Shown here: in pieces, positions 23,228-32,221 of the stretch
Numbering within the stretch: position 1 is the stretch's first letter
How the letters are laid out: the number at the start of each line of letters is the position of its first letter
Assembly: GCF_030272615.1 (NCBI RefSeq)
Contig: NC_081410.1
Span: 572,207,241-572,271,240, forward strand
DNA length: 64,000 bases
Source: Cryptomeria japonica
Taxonomy: Eukaryota > Streptophyta > Pinopsida > Cupressales > Cupressaceae
Direction: 5' to 3'
Notes under the pieces: generated by a model
Seen by the model: only the letters and a program-made list of their open reading frames with translations
Databases searched by the model: none
What the model was told of the DNA's origin: nothing
Translations under genes and position numbers: made by a program

Positions 23228-25585
23228 TGGCGTGGAGCGAGATGGTGGATCATGATCTACATCATCCTCAAGAGATAAGTAATCCTCAAGAGATGAAGAG
23301 GAAGGAGTAGGCAATGAGGGAGAAGCTGGTGATGGAGAATCCATCTGAGGATAGCACTCATCAAACTGGACATCCCGCCGAAACAAGACCTCTCTGGAAT
23401 CAGGATCAAACAACCTGTATGCCTTAACATCCTCACAGTAGCCAACAAATATGAGTGGTCGGCTCTTCCTCTCCATGGCTATCCGCTGAGCATCAGGAAT
23501 AAATGCCCAAGCCTCACTACCAAAAACTCGGAATGTAGAAACATTAGGCTTGACATGGGTCCAAGCCTCCTCAGGAGTTATATGTTGTAATGCCTTATGG
23601 GGCATCCGGTTCTGAATATAATTGGCACAATTGACTGCCTCAGCCCAAAATGAATAACTCATAGCTCGAGACTGTATCATACAATTTGCCATCTCCCGTA
23701 AGGTTCTATTCTTTCTCTCAGCAACACCATTCTGTTGAGGGGTATAAGGAACTGTAAACTGATGCTGTAAACCATGCTCAGTGCAAAAATCTCTGAAAGC
23801 CTGATTTACATACTCCCCCCCATTATCTGTGCGTATCCTCCTGATAGAAAGTCCAGATTGCTTCTCCACAAATGTCTTAAACTTCCTGAAAGAGTCAAAG
23901 ACATCAGACTTGTACTTAAGAAAGTACACCCATGTACGTCTGGAGAAGTCATCAATAAAAGTGAGTACATAACGGGCCCCTGAAAAAGAAGGAGTCGGAA
24001 AGGACATAAGATCACTGTGTACCAACTCTAGGGCTGCCCTAGCACGAGAGGCTTGACCCTTAGGAAAAGGATCTCGATGATGTTTGCCAAGGACACAACC
24101 ACGACATACACCATCTGTACAAGAAATCTGTGGAAGCCCAATCACAAGTGCCTGTGTACTCATCTGTTGTAGATATCTGTAATTGACATGACCAAAACGC
24201 TCATGCCAAAGCCTGCTCACTGAATCTGCATGTGCTATAAGAGAGGAACCAACAGTGTCTGAACTCTCAAAGCCATCAAAACTATATAAGTGAGATGTAG
24301 AATCCACACTCCCAGTAGCCACAACCAAGTCAGGATCATGAAGATCTCGAATAACCACATCATGTGGAGAGAACTCAACTGTCTTACCAGAGCCAGAGTG
24401 GCAAATCTGATAAACGGATAGAAGGTTTGTCGAAATGTCAGGAACCAAAAGCACATCCTGAAGACAACCACCATCCAATGAAACAGTACCAGAACCCTGA
24501 ACGAAAAGTTGTGCTGAGTCACCAACTGCAATATGTCTAGTGCCTGTAGGAGCAAGAGCGGTGACCAAATCCTGTGTGTGTGTCATATGGTGAGAGGCAC
24601 CAGAATCTAGAATCCAAGTGGACGCGGAGGACAATGCTCGTGCAGAAAGAGCATGACCTTTCCCTGTGGGCTGTGAAGGAGGCTGTGGTGCACTAATATT
24701 ATGCTGTTGCATGGCTTCCTCCAAAGCCTCTAAACATTTCCAACACCTGGAAACGGGATGTCCTTCCTTGCCACAAAAACTGCAAGGATCACCTGATTTC
24801 TTCTTAGTCTTGGAGGAAGACTCACCAGACTTTGAAGATTTGCCCTGTTTAGAATTGAATTGTGGTTTTGAATCAGACTTAGGTGGTGGCTTGGAGGGAT
24901 TCTCACTAGCCTCTGAATCTTTCTTAGGCTTCGATTTCTGCTTCTGTTTTCCTTTGGAGGACTGGGCTACCAATGCTTGGTTCTGTGAACCTGAAAGTGA
25001 ATCCAACTGCTTAAGCTTAGCTTGCTCACGAGTCAGACGATCACAAAAGACCTCAAAAGAAGGCATGACATGTCGAGCACCCAAGGCATCCATGGTGGAA
25101 TAGAAGGTCGAAGAGAAGATCTGAAATGGACCCCGAAGCTTAGAGAGAATCAGGAAAATGCACTCTGTATCAGTCTTAGTCTTACCACAACCTTGCAAGA
25201 TAGATCTTTGCTGTTTGAACTTCATCAAAAAGTCCTCAATAGAAGGAAATGAATCAGGTACCAAGGAAGTTAACTCTGCCTCAAGCTGCAAAGCTCTGAA
25301 CTCGTTGACAGTACCAAAAAGTCCCTCAAACTTGGTCCAAATGGCTCGAGGAGTGAGACAACCCTCAAGATGAAACTGAAGACTGTCAGAAATGTGTAAA
25401 GCCATCAATCCCATAGCCTGATCCATATTGTTCTTGTGCTGCATAATCTCAAAAGGACGTGTCAACTGAGGCTGAACCTCATCCAAACAGGACCATAACC
25501 CTTTTGACTGGAGAAGAGTCATCATGCGACCCTTCCAAGTGTGGTAATTATGCGGTGTGAGAGATTCAATAGGTCTGTCTGCCAT
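23216..25585 (-). CDS. Element C antisense gag-protease-integrase ORF (789 aa, truncated before RT)
   Basis: This is the only long uninterrupted ORF in the window. It starts MADRPIESLTPHNYHTWKGR. Residues 1-210 are copia-type gag and 210-265 a Lys/Ser/Pro linker. A knuckle follows at C268, C271, H276, C281 (CSFCGKEGHPVSRC), then the protease DSGASHH at 327-333. GAG-pre-integrase has H461/H466 and C494/C497. The integrase core has D525, D587 and E623, the last two separated by 35 residues as in D,D-35-E integrases. Then come LIFVGYCEDVKAYRLFDP and a Ser/Pro tail. It stops at the terminal repeat, so reverse transcriptase and RNase H are absent; a full copia polyprotein is about 1300-1500 residues. 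The ORF is antisense to the polypurine tract. Lack of stops suggests recent insertion or constraint; expression is unknown. Confidence 0.85.
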   Translation of the reverse strand: MADRPIESLTPHNYHTWKGRMMTLLQSKGLWSCLDEVQPQLTRPFEIMQHKNNMDQAMGLMALHISDSLQFHLEGCLTPRAIWTKFEGLFGTVNEFRALQLEAELTSLVPDSFPSIEDFLMKFKQQRSILQGCGKTKTDTECIFLILSKLRGPFQIFSSTFYSTMDALGARHVMPSFEVFCDRLTREQAKLKQLDSLSGSQNQALVAQSSKGKQKQKSKPKKDSEASENPSKPPPKSDSKPQFNSKQGKSSKSGESSSKTKKKSGDPCSFCGKEGHPVSRCWKCLEALEEAMQQHNISAPQPPSQPTGKGHALSARALSSASTWILDSGASHHMTHTQDLVTALAPTGTRHIAVGDSAQLFVQGSGTVSLDGGCLQDVLLVPDISTNLLSVYQICHSGSGKTVEFSPHDVVIRDLHDPDLVVATGSVDSTSHLYSFDGFESSDTVGSSLIAHADSVSRLWHERFGHVNYRYLQQMSTQALVIGLPQISCTDGVCRGCVLGKHHRDPFPKGQASRARAALELVHSDLMSFPTPSFSGARYVLTFIDDFSRRTWVYFLKYKSDVFDSFRKFKTFVEKQSGLSIRRIRTDNGGEYVNQAFRDFCTEHGLQHQFTVPYTPQQNGVAERKNRTLREMANCMIQSRAMSYSFWAEAVNCANYIQNRMPHKALQHITPEEAWTHVKPNVSTFRVFGSEAWAFIPDAQRIAMERKSRPLIFVGYCEDVKAYRLFDPDSREVLFRRDVQFDECYPQMDSPSPASPSLPTPSSSSLEDYLSLEDDVDHDPPSRSTPCRS

Positions 25586-25945
25586 CCTGTGAACTGTGTC
25601 TCAACTGCTCTGAATTTTTAATTATTATTAAGTGGTCTTTCAGAACTAGACAGAAGATGCAGAAGAGGGTTTGATTTTTTTGTATTGGTGTTTGTAAATT
25701 TTGGTTTTCTGATGTAAATAATAGAAAGCAAGAGAAAAGACCCCCCCACAATGCAAAAAACTAATCCCCAGTACAAACTGAAAGCCAGAAAATGATAGAA
25801 AGCAATAACGGGTTGAGACAAAATTTGGAGCACCTGAAGATTTTTCTGATGAAATAGACTGTAGATCTGAAAAGAGCACAGAACCACCTTTCCGACGCCT
25901 ATTCGCTTTCGAAAAACGGAGTCCGTATGCAAAAGATATGGCTCC
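25586..25945 (-). other. Leader upstream of the element C antisense ORF
   Basis: About 360 bases without coding signal. The distal part contains CTTTCCGACGCCTATTCG followed by TTTCGAAAAACGGAG, a motif that recurs near 26965 and 27135 in the same orientation. This suggests that the leader continues at 26913-27841 beyond an inserted plus-strand segment. Confidence 0.45.
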
Positions 25946-26377
25946 TGTTTGGATGAGGTTCAGCCTCAGTTGACACGTCCTTTTGAGATTATGCAGCACA
26001 GGAACAATATGGATCAGGCTATGGGATTGATGGCTTTACACATTCCTGACAGTCTTCAATTTCATCTTGAGGGTTGTCTCACTCCTCGAGCCATTTGGAC
26101 CAAGTTTGAGGGACTTTTTGGTACTGTCAACGAGTTCAGAGCTTTGCAGCTTGAGGCAGAGTTAACTTCCTTGGTACCTGATTCATTTCCTTCTATTGAG
26201 GACTTTCTGATGAAGTTCAAATAGCAAAGATCTATCTTGCAAGGTTGTGGTAAGACTAAGACTGATACAGAGTGCATTTTCCTGATTCTCTCTAAGCTTC
26301 GGGGTCCATTTCAGATCTTCTCTTCGACCTTCTATTCCACCATGGATGCCTTGGGTGCTCGACATGTCATGCCTTCT
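25946..26377 (+). pseudogene. Inverted gag fragment in element C
   Basis: Plus-strand reading gives DEVQPQLTRPFEIMQHRNN through IEDFLMKFK, a stop, then QRSILQGCGKTKTDTEC to RHVMPSF. It is a near-identical copy of residues 35-176 of the antisense ORF but in the opposite orientation. It differs at a few residues (K to R, S to P) and has a TAG in place of a Gln codon. It forms an inverted repeat of about 430 bases with 25050-25483, separated by about 460 bases. Confidence 0.75.
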
Positions 26378-26912
26378 TTTATCAGAGAAAAATAAATCAA
26401 GAATAATGAATCCTTATAAAAGGATATTGTGCAACCCTAAAAGAAACCCTAATAGGTAGACATTTAATAATTAATATAATTATTAAATGTCACAAATGCA
26501 AACTAAAGTGAAATCTTAAGAGAGGAATAAAGGTAATTTAATCAACATGATTAAATTAAAACCTTTACTCTAACACCCCCCCTTAAGATGAGCAAAAGTG
26601 CAGTTACAAACATGTGCAAGAAAGCAAAGGTAACTACAATGCAAGAACACTCACTTGACAAAGGAAGATGGCAAACAAAGGCAAACATCAACCCCCTCAT
26701 GGCACTTGATATGCAAGATTCCAAGTAAACAATGCATTATGGCACTTTATCTCAGTGCGTTTACATAATTACAAGCTACAATGATAAGAAGACTGGAAAT
26801 AGAAACGAGAATCAAAGCAGAGACATTCTACTCAGAAAAGAGATCCCAGGACCTGAAACAACCACGATATCCACCAGAGTGCTAAAAAGCAAAAAACTAA
26901 ATAAAATATGCA
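26378..26912 (-). repeat. Inverted arm 1 of element C (partial terminal repeat plus adjacent sequence)
   Basis: This is the reverse complement of parts of 27854-28890. It contains a terminal-repeat fragment (to 26573), the polypurine tract in reverse (CCCCCCCTTAAGATGAGC), and the block ending AAATATGCA. About 510 bases present in arm 2 (roughly 28116-28630) are missing here. Arms 1 and 2 could fold into a hairpin around a 0.94-kb loop. Confidence 0.7.
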
Positions 26913-27841
26913 TGGAGTAGAATCTGGAAAAAAAAACTCATATTTCTGGAAAGTACACAGAACACGCTTTCCGAAAATATAAATTTTTCGAAAAACGGAG
27001 GTCGGATGCTCATTCTACGTCTCCTGGAATGCAAAAAATTTGTTCTGACTTTGACTAGAAAAAAACACTACAAAACGGCAAAATCAGAGAAAAAGACCTC
27101 CATCAATTAGATCGGGCTCGGAACCAGCTTTCCAACGCCTATTCGTTTTTGAAAAATGGAGATCGGACGCCCAAGTTATGCTCGATTTTGTAAAACAGCT
27201 CCAAAAGAGCCCAGATAGGCCCTTATAGCCCTCAAGGGCTAAAAAAAAATAAGCCCCTGGTCTGCTGGGCGACCAGGGGCTAGCTCAAAGGCAGTGGCGT
27301 GGGGGCGGTGCAGGGGTGGCGCGCGGGCGGAGGGCGGCGCGCGGTCGGCGCACGGGCTTCGGGCGGGCGGATGGCGGCGCGCAAGCGGCAGGTGGCGCGC
27401 GGGTGGTGCGTGGGCGGGTTACCGCCGGCGGCGGTGGCCGCCGGGCTACGCACCGGTGGCGCACAATGATAATATACTGGCTGCGCCTTCCGAAAAACAA
27501 AAAACCACAGTTTTTTATATTTTTTTTTTGATTTTTTTGAATTTTCCTGTCTCGAACTGCGTGCCCTAGTGCCGTACGGCCTTGGGGCCAAAAAAAATTT
27601 GCCACCTGGTGCAACTGTGTCCAAATCGGATGAATTTTATATGGAAATAGGGGTTTTTGGGTGCTACGAGCTCAACGGTGAGGTCCGTTTGGGCTCAAAG
27701 TGCACCGAAAAAAATACCCCCTATTCCAAAATAAAAAACAGAAGACAAACACAGATCTGATGCAACCAAAACCGGAAAATCAGATCTAACCCTCGTAGCT
27801 CCAAATTCTTCAGAAGACGAACAGGAAGCAGCAGGTCTGGA
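26913..27841 (-). other. Loop region of element C, leader-like, with a GC-rich island
   Basis: No credible gene. It carries two of the three CTTTCC..TTTCGAAAAACGGAG motifs and an extremely GC-rich block (27285-27470). On the minus strand it follows the primer-binding site, so it reads as a long 5' leader of the antisense gag ORF. The high-GC ORFs in this block are composition artefacts. Confidence 0.4.
27285..27470. other. GC-rich, CpG-dense island
   Basis: About 185 bases made almost only of G and C with many CG dinucleotides (runs such as GGCGCGCGGGCGGAGGGCGG), in a window that is otherwise AT-rich. It is flanked by GCCCCTGGTCTGCTGGGCG on the left. It lies in the leader-like loop of element C. 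It could be a structured RNA segment or a captured sequence; no known motif was recognised. Confidence 0.7.
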
Positions 27842-27853
27842 GCTCTGATACCA
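27842..27853 (-). other. Minus-strand Met primer-binding site in element C
   Basis: The minus strand reads TGGTATCAGAGC, a perfect match to the standard plant copia primer site, preceded directly by AATATACA, a possible LTR end. It serves the antisense gag ORF, not the plus-strand terminal repeats. Confidence 0.65.
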
Positions 27854-28697
27854 TGTATATTTTATTCAGTTTTTTGCTTTTCAGCACTCTGGTGGATATC
27901 GTGGTTGTTTCAGGTCCTGGGATCTCTTTTCTGAGTAGGATGTCTCTGCTTTGATTCTCGTTTCTATTTCCAGTCTTCTTATCATTGTAGCTTGTAATTA
28001 TGTAAACGCACTGAGATAAAGTGCCATAATGCATTGTTTACTTGGAATCTTGCATATCAAGTGCCATGAGGGGGTTGATGTTTGCCTTTGTTTGCCATCT
28101 TCCTTTGTCAAGTGAGTGTTCCTTCCACGACATTCACCTCATGATGCTATGTTTCAGCACCTTTGATGTTCTTGGTTCTTCGTCATGCAATTGTTTTTGG
28201 CTGTCCTTTTCAGTGTTCCTATCCCTCTCCCACTTCCGCATTATGGGGAGGTTTATCCTGTTGGTTCTAATGCTTTCGTGGTTCGATTGATCAGCTCTTC
28301 AGGCTTTGGTTTCTCATGCCATCTGTATCTTCGATTTCAGTTGTTTTGCCTTGTTTGCCTCCTGATTCGAGTAGTGTCATTTGAGGGCACTCATGCAGAT
28401 TACAGTCTTCTCTACCTGGTCATGTTCTAGTTCAGTGGATGTTCTTTAGATCAGCAGTTATTCTTTGACAGAGTTTGCATGTTCTTCATGCTTCAGTGGT
28501 GTTCTTCCATCTCTTTTTGGAGTAGAGTTTTGTTCCCATGTGGTTTTCTCTATTTCTCCACTTTACAGAGATTTGGTTGTAATTGGGTACCTGATCAGGC
28601 CTTGTTACCAGGACCCAAGTTTACTTTCTTGCATTGTAGTTACCTTTGCTTTCTTGCACATGTTTGTAACTGCACTTTTGCTCATCTTAAGGGGGGG
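27854..28697 (+). other. Arm 2 of element C: 3' untranslated-like sequence
   Basis: About 840 bases ending in the tract CTTAAGGGGGGG before the right terminal repeat. The overlapping short hydrophobic ORFs here have no domain and no homologue in the inverted arm, so I treat the block as non-coding. On the minus strand, 27854-29016 would form a single 1163-base LTR ending at the primer site. Confidence 0.45.
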
Positions 28698-29016
28698 TGT
28701 TAGAGTAAAGGTTTTAATTTAATCATGTTGATTAAATTACCTTTATTCCTCTCTTAAGATTTCACTTTAGTTTGCATTTGTGACATTTAATAATTATATT
28801 AATTATTAAATGTCTACCTATTAGGGTTTCTTTTAGGGTTGCACAATATCCTTTTATAAGGATTCATCATTGTAATTTATCTCTCTCTTGGATGAATACA
28901 TTTTTCAGCTTTTAGAGCACCCTTGCTTGTTTGTCTCCATCTCTTCTTTCTGTGACAGGTTATTTGCATGCAGGGGATCTTCGGGGTCTGTGAAGTTGGC
29001 TTTCTCAACTTCTACA
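28698..29016 (+). repeat. Right 319-base terminal repeat of element C
   Basis: TGTTAGAGTAAAGG to CAACTTCTACA. It has three transition differences from 22909-23227 by eye. CTATC follows at 29017-29021. Confidence 0.85.
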
Positions 29017-29021
29017 CTATC
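29017..29021. repeat. Target-site duplication of element C, right
   Basis: CTATC, identical to 22904-22908. The protease frame of copy B resumes at this point. Confidence 0.85.
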
Positions 29022-29314
29022 ACCCTTCCTATTGAAGTTCATACTAAATCCATGGTTGTTAACTTTGTTATCATACCATCTTCTAAGAAATTTCATGTGA
29101 ACTTGGGCTATCCTTGCCTATCTTCCATGAAGGCTATTGATTCTTTTGAAATTTCCTCACAATGGAGAAATCATAACCATGAACCATAGCTTAATTTTTT
29201 CCATTCAAAATAATCCCTAGTGTTCCTATTGATTTCTTTTGGCCTAAACAATTTCAATCTCTTCCATCAAGGAGTGATTCTCTTTTTCAATCTTATAAAA
29301 AATGGAAGAAATAT

Positions 29315-30035
29315 ATGATCGTATCCTTAATTCAACCTAGATCCCCAACACTTGACATCCCTATTATTCTTCAAGATGAGGCTCATCCCCTCATGGATAG
29401 AACTAATCTCCCTCCTAATGAAGATCATCAACACATACCTATAGATGTGACTTTACCTTCTCTTAAGGAGAAGAACAATATTCCTCCTAAGGTTATACCT
29501 ATACCTCCTCCTCATGATGGACATGTTCCTCTTCCTATACCTAATATTCCTCCTTTCTATGGTGCAGTTCCACCTCCTTCCTCTTATCAAGAGAAGAGGC
29601 ATGCTTCTTGTCGTATTCAACCTAAAAGACCTCAACCTAAACCTTCAACTATCAAGGAGAGAAAAGCCCACTTTTCTAAATGTTCCCCCTCCTTCTCATC
29701 CTTCCACTAAGACTCGACGAAATCATTGTGCGAGATAACTTTGATGAAGATGTCATGTTCGAGCTTGTGAATCTATGCCTCAAAATACTCAATCTCCTTA
29801 GACTTCAACTATTGATATGATTTCCTTTTCTCCGAAGCAAGATGTTTAGCCTACATCTCCAAATCATAAGTTGCATAAAATATGTGATGGTTTTACTCCT
29901 ATTCGTGTTCTTGCTCCTCTTTCTCTAAACTTTGATGAAGAAATGGGTGGAAATTTTATTCATAATGGTAATACAACTCCTAATGCTTCTAATAGTGAGT
30001 ATGAGTATGTTGATTTGGACAAGCATTTATCATGA
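29315..30035 (+). pseudogene. Proline-rich segment and conserved tail of copy B
   Basis: The first part (29315-29710) reads NLPPNEDHQHIPID, LKEKNNIPPKVIPIPPPHDG and PPFYGAVPPPSSY. After a frame change the tail reads STIDMISFSPKQDV, NFDEEMGGNFIHNGN and SEYEYVDLDKHLS, with two stops. Both parts match copy A (833-1553), which indicates that the polyprotein extended past the protease by about 240 residues with no pol domain. Confidence 0.55.
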
Positions 30036-30970
30036 GTTTTCACAAACCCTGATCCCAGCTCCTAGAATTGAACAAAGTGATTCACAACATGAGCATAGTT
30101 TTTTTTTGGATCTTGTGATAGCTCCATCTATTGTGCTCGATGTCGCTCCTCTGGCATGTTTCTTGCCTTCCCAAAATAGTGATCAACAAGACCAGGAGAC
30201 TTATGTCATACTATATTAGCAATATTAGCACTACAGATCTTTCTCTCTCTCCTTTCTTTCTTTTTTGTGACCATTCTTCTATATGTATCCCTGTTCTTCT
30301 ATTTTTCCCTTAATGTCTACTTGGGGACAATGCAAAGCATTGAGATATTTTCTTGGTATCTTTCATGTTGACTCAAAAGACATCCTCTCTTCCCTTTCTT
30401 CTAAGGTAGTATCCTTCTTTGGGGAATGACGATTTATTATATGCATATACATACATGATATACATGATTTATCACACAGCATACTAACCCCAAGGAAAGC
30501 GACACTACCTCATGTTTTGTGTCCATTATCCTTGGGTTTATTCCTTGATTGGGGGATAAATCCTTGCAATAACATGCTCCCTTATTCTTTCTCTCTTGGG
30601 TGTATCCTACCTTAAATAAATCACTCCTGATAAGGCGCGTGTGATCGCTTTAACATGGGGGCATACACTCCACTCATATTTTCCTTCTTGATACTTATAA
30701 TTACTTAGTGAACTTTGTTTTTGCTTTATAATATTTGGTATCCTTGCTTTCATGACTCATAGTGAGGGGAACTTTGCTACTTGTAGTCATGATTCTTTCC
30801 TTCTCAATCTTTCCTTTTACTTTATCAATCAAACTTGTAAGATCCTAAGTACACTAGGGGCTTGGTGCATCTTGCCTCCTTGACATGGTAAAAGTCTTTC
30901 AATCTTGTTTCCTTGCACTTTACCGACAGTATTGGTGTACACTTATAGTCCTGCTAAAGTGGGGGCTAAA
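30036..30970 (+). other. Non-coding 3' tail and polypurine tract of copy B
   Basis: Short blocks match copy A 1554-2503. The small ORFs here have no motif. GCTAAAGTGGGGGCTAAA (30953-30970) is the polypurine tract in front of the 3' LTR. Confidence 0.55.
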
Positions 30971-32216
30971 TTTAGTATCATAAAATTGTGACACTAGCAA
31001 TTTTCAATAGCATTAGGGTACTAATACATGAGAGATGAAATCCTCTAGCCTTATTGGAGACCGGAGACTACTCAACCCTCAAAATTATCTTCTTTCTTGG
31101 CCTCCGCATCACCCTATATACACTCTGCCCTGAAGAAAGAGGTAGGATAGGGGCATGGCATGCTTGTCCCCCCAGGACAGGGGTGTTTCACCCATGTCCT
31201 CCTAGGAAAGGGGCATTGTGCCTTTGTCCCTGCCCTATTCTCAGGAAGGACTTTCCTAGAGCATGCATTGTGGGTTGTGCATTGGGTGGGAAAATCCCTC
31301 GATGTCGACCTATGATGAAAATCAAATCCACTAACATGTTTTTAAGAGGCATTCTTCCTCTCATTTACATAATTTCAATAAGTGGAAGTTGAATAATATT
31401 GGAGTTTGTCAAGTTGCATAAGTAATCAATAATTCAAGAGCATTCAAGCATTATTTTCTAGCATTCAGCATTCTCAAGTCTCCCTTCAAGGGGAGGTGTT
31501 ACATTCAAGTCAAGGATTCAACCATTGAAGAGAAGATTGATTCCAGCATCTAATTCCACAAAAGCACTTCTTTAAACATTGCTATCACAACCTCCCTTGA
31601 GGTGATTTACAATTCAGTCTTTCATTTACATCTACTTGCAAGTACTTTCTTTCATTACTTGTTTAATTCCAAAACTGGGGTTTGACCTAAAGGCAAACCC
31701 CCAATCCCAACCTATTTTCCTCTATTTTATATTTGTATGTTGTAGGTGCACAACTATACTTTTGGATTTGAGCTCCATTTGTAGAGGCAAAAAAACCCTT
31801 TTCATTTCACAGATTTTTCGAAGGACTGTGTATGTTCCCACCACGGTCCAGACAAATTTTCCTCAAATTCGTAGGGCAACTTCATCTCAACATATTAATG
31901 CTAGATCCAGGTGCATAGCTTCATCCCATATTCCGATCTCAAGTTATAATCAATTCTTTGTCACTTTTGCACTACATAATTCAATCAATTCATTTCTATT
32001 TCAAACAAGGAAGAGGGTATCAACTGATCATTCCTATTTCATTCAGAATTCAATCTTCATCTTTGAATGTTGAATCTAGTGAATTCTCCTCTCCTCTTCT
32101 AATGTAACTAGGTGAAAAGTGTTTGAAGGGAAATCCATAGTGAAACTCTCATCTCTCCTTGGAGGGAAAGGGTAGTTTTCCTCTTGATCTCTCATTCATA
32201 TTTCATCAACATTACA
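30971..32216 (+). repeat. 3' LTR of Ty3-like copy B
   Basis: About 1246 bases ending CAACATTACA. It is colinear with 17100-18357. The initial TG appears mutated to TT. Confidence 0.8.
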
Positions 32217-32221
32217 ACTTG
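32217..32221. repeat. Probable target-site duplication of copy B, right
   Basis: ACTTG, against TCTTG at 17095-17099. Confidence 0.5.

Larger units (their letters stand above)
22909..29016 (+). mobile_element. Element C: young nested LTR element with inverted internal organisation
   Basis: A 6108-base insertion bounded by 319-base terminal repeats that differ at only three transitions, with a perfect CTATC duplication. Read on the plus strand, the right repeat is preceded by a classical G-rich polypurine tract (28690-28697). The main coding frame (gag-protease-integrase, 789 codons) and a perfect Met primer site (27842-27853) are on the minus strand. In between lie a plus-strand gag fragment and two inverted arms. 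Reverse transcriptase and RNase H are missing. It is probably a rearranged cDNA integrated with help from another element. Confidence 0.75.
22620..29190 (+). pseudogene. Retropepsin-like domain of copy B (split by element C)
   Basis: The left half (to 22908) reads LDGPLYIVVRVKYIP, CCGALIDPSCMVNAITEEY and VIVKLFNGFSCPTIGS. The right half (from 29017) reads TITLPIEVHTKSMVVNF, then HVNLGYPCLSSMKAIDSF. Both halves align to copy A 334-832. The catalytic loop is D-P-S instead of D-T/S-G. Element C inserted exactly between the two halves and duplicated CTATC. A TGA after YLFTL is the main break on the left side. Confidence 0.65.
17100..32216 (+). mobile_element. Ty3-like gag-protease LTR element, copy B (contains two nested insertions)
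   Basis: LTRs of about 1250 bases bound an internal region that, without its nested solo LTR and element C, is roughly 5.3 kb. That region holds a long leader, gag, protease, proline-rich segment, conserved acidic tail, non-coding tail and polypurine tract. No reverse transcriptase, RNase H or integrase is present. The same organisation in copy A suggests a gag-protease non-autonomous family that depends on another element's pol. It sits inside the minus-strand gene remnant. Confidence 0.75.

Noticed and set aside
24666-25373. Plus-strand ORFs of 145, 76 and 71 codons
   Set aside because: They are exact antisense shadows of the intact gag frame on the minus strand.
27280-27624. Overlapping GC-rich ORFs on both strands (up to 114 codons)
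   Set aside because: They follow from the absence of AT-rich stop codons in the GC-rich island. The residues are low-complexity Arg/Ala/Pro with no motif, and the frames overlap on both strands.
28042-28722. Several plus-strand hydrophobic ORFs in element C
   Set aside because: They lie between the leader-like loop and the polypurine tract, have no domain, and about 510 bases of them are absent from the inverted arm. They read like untranslated sequence rich in T.
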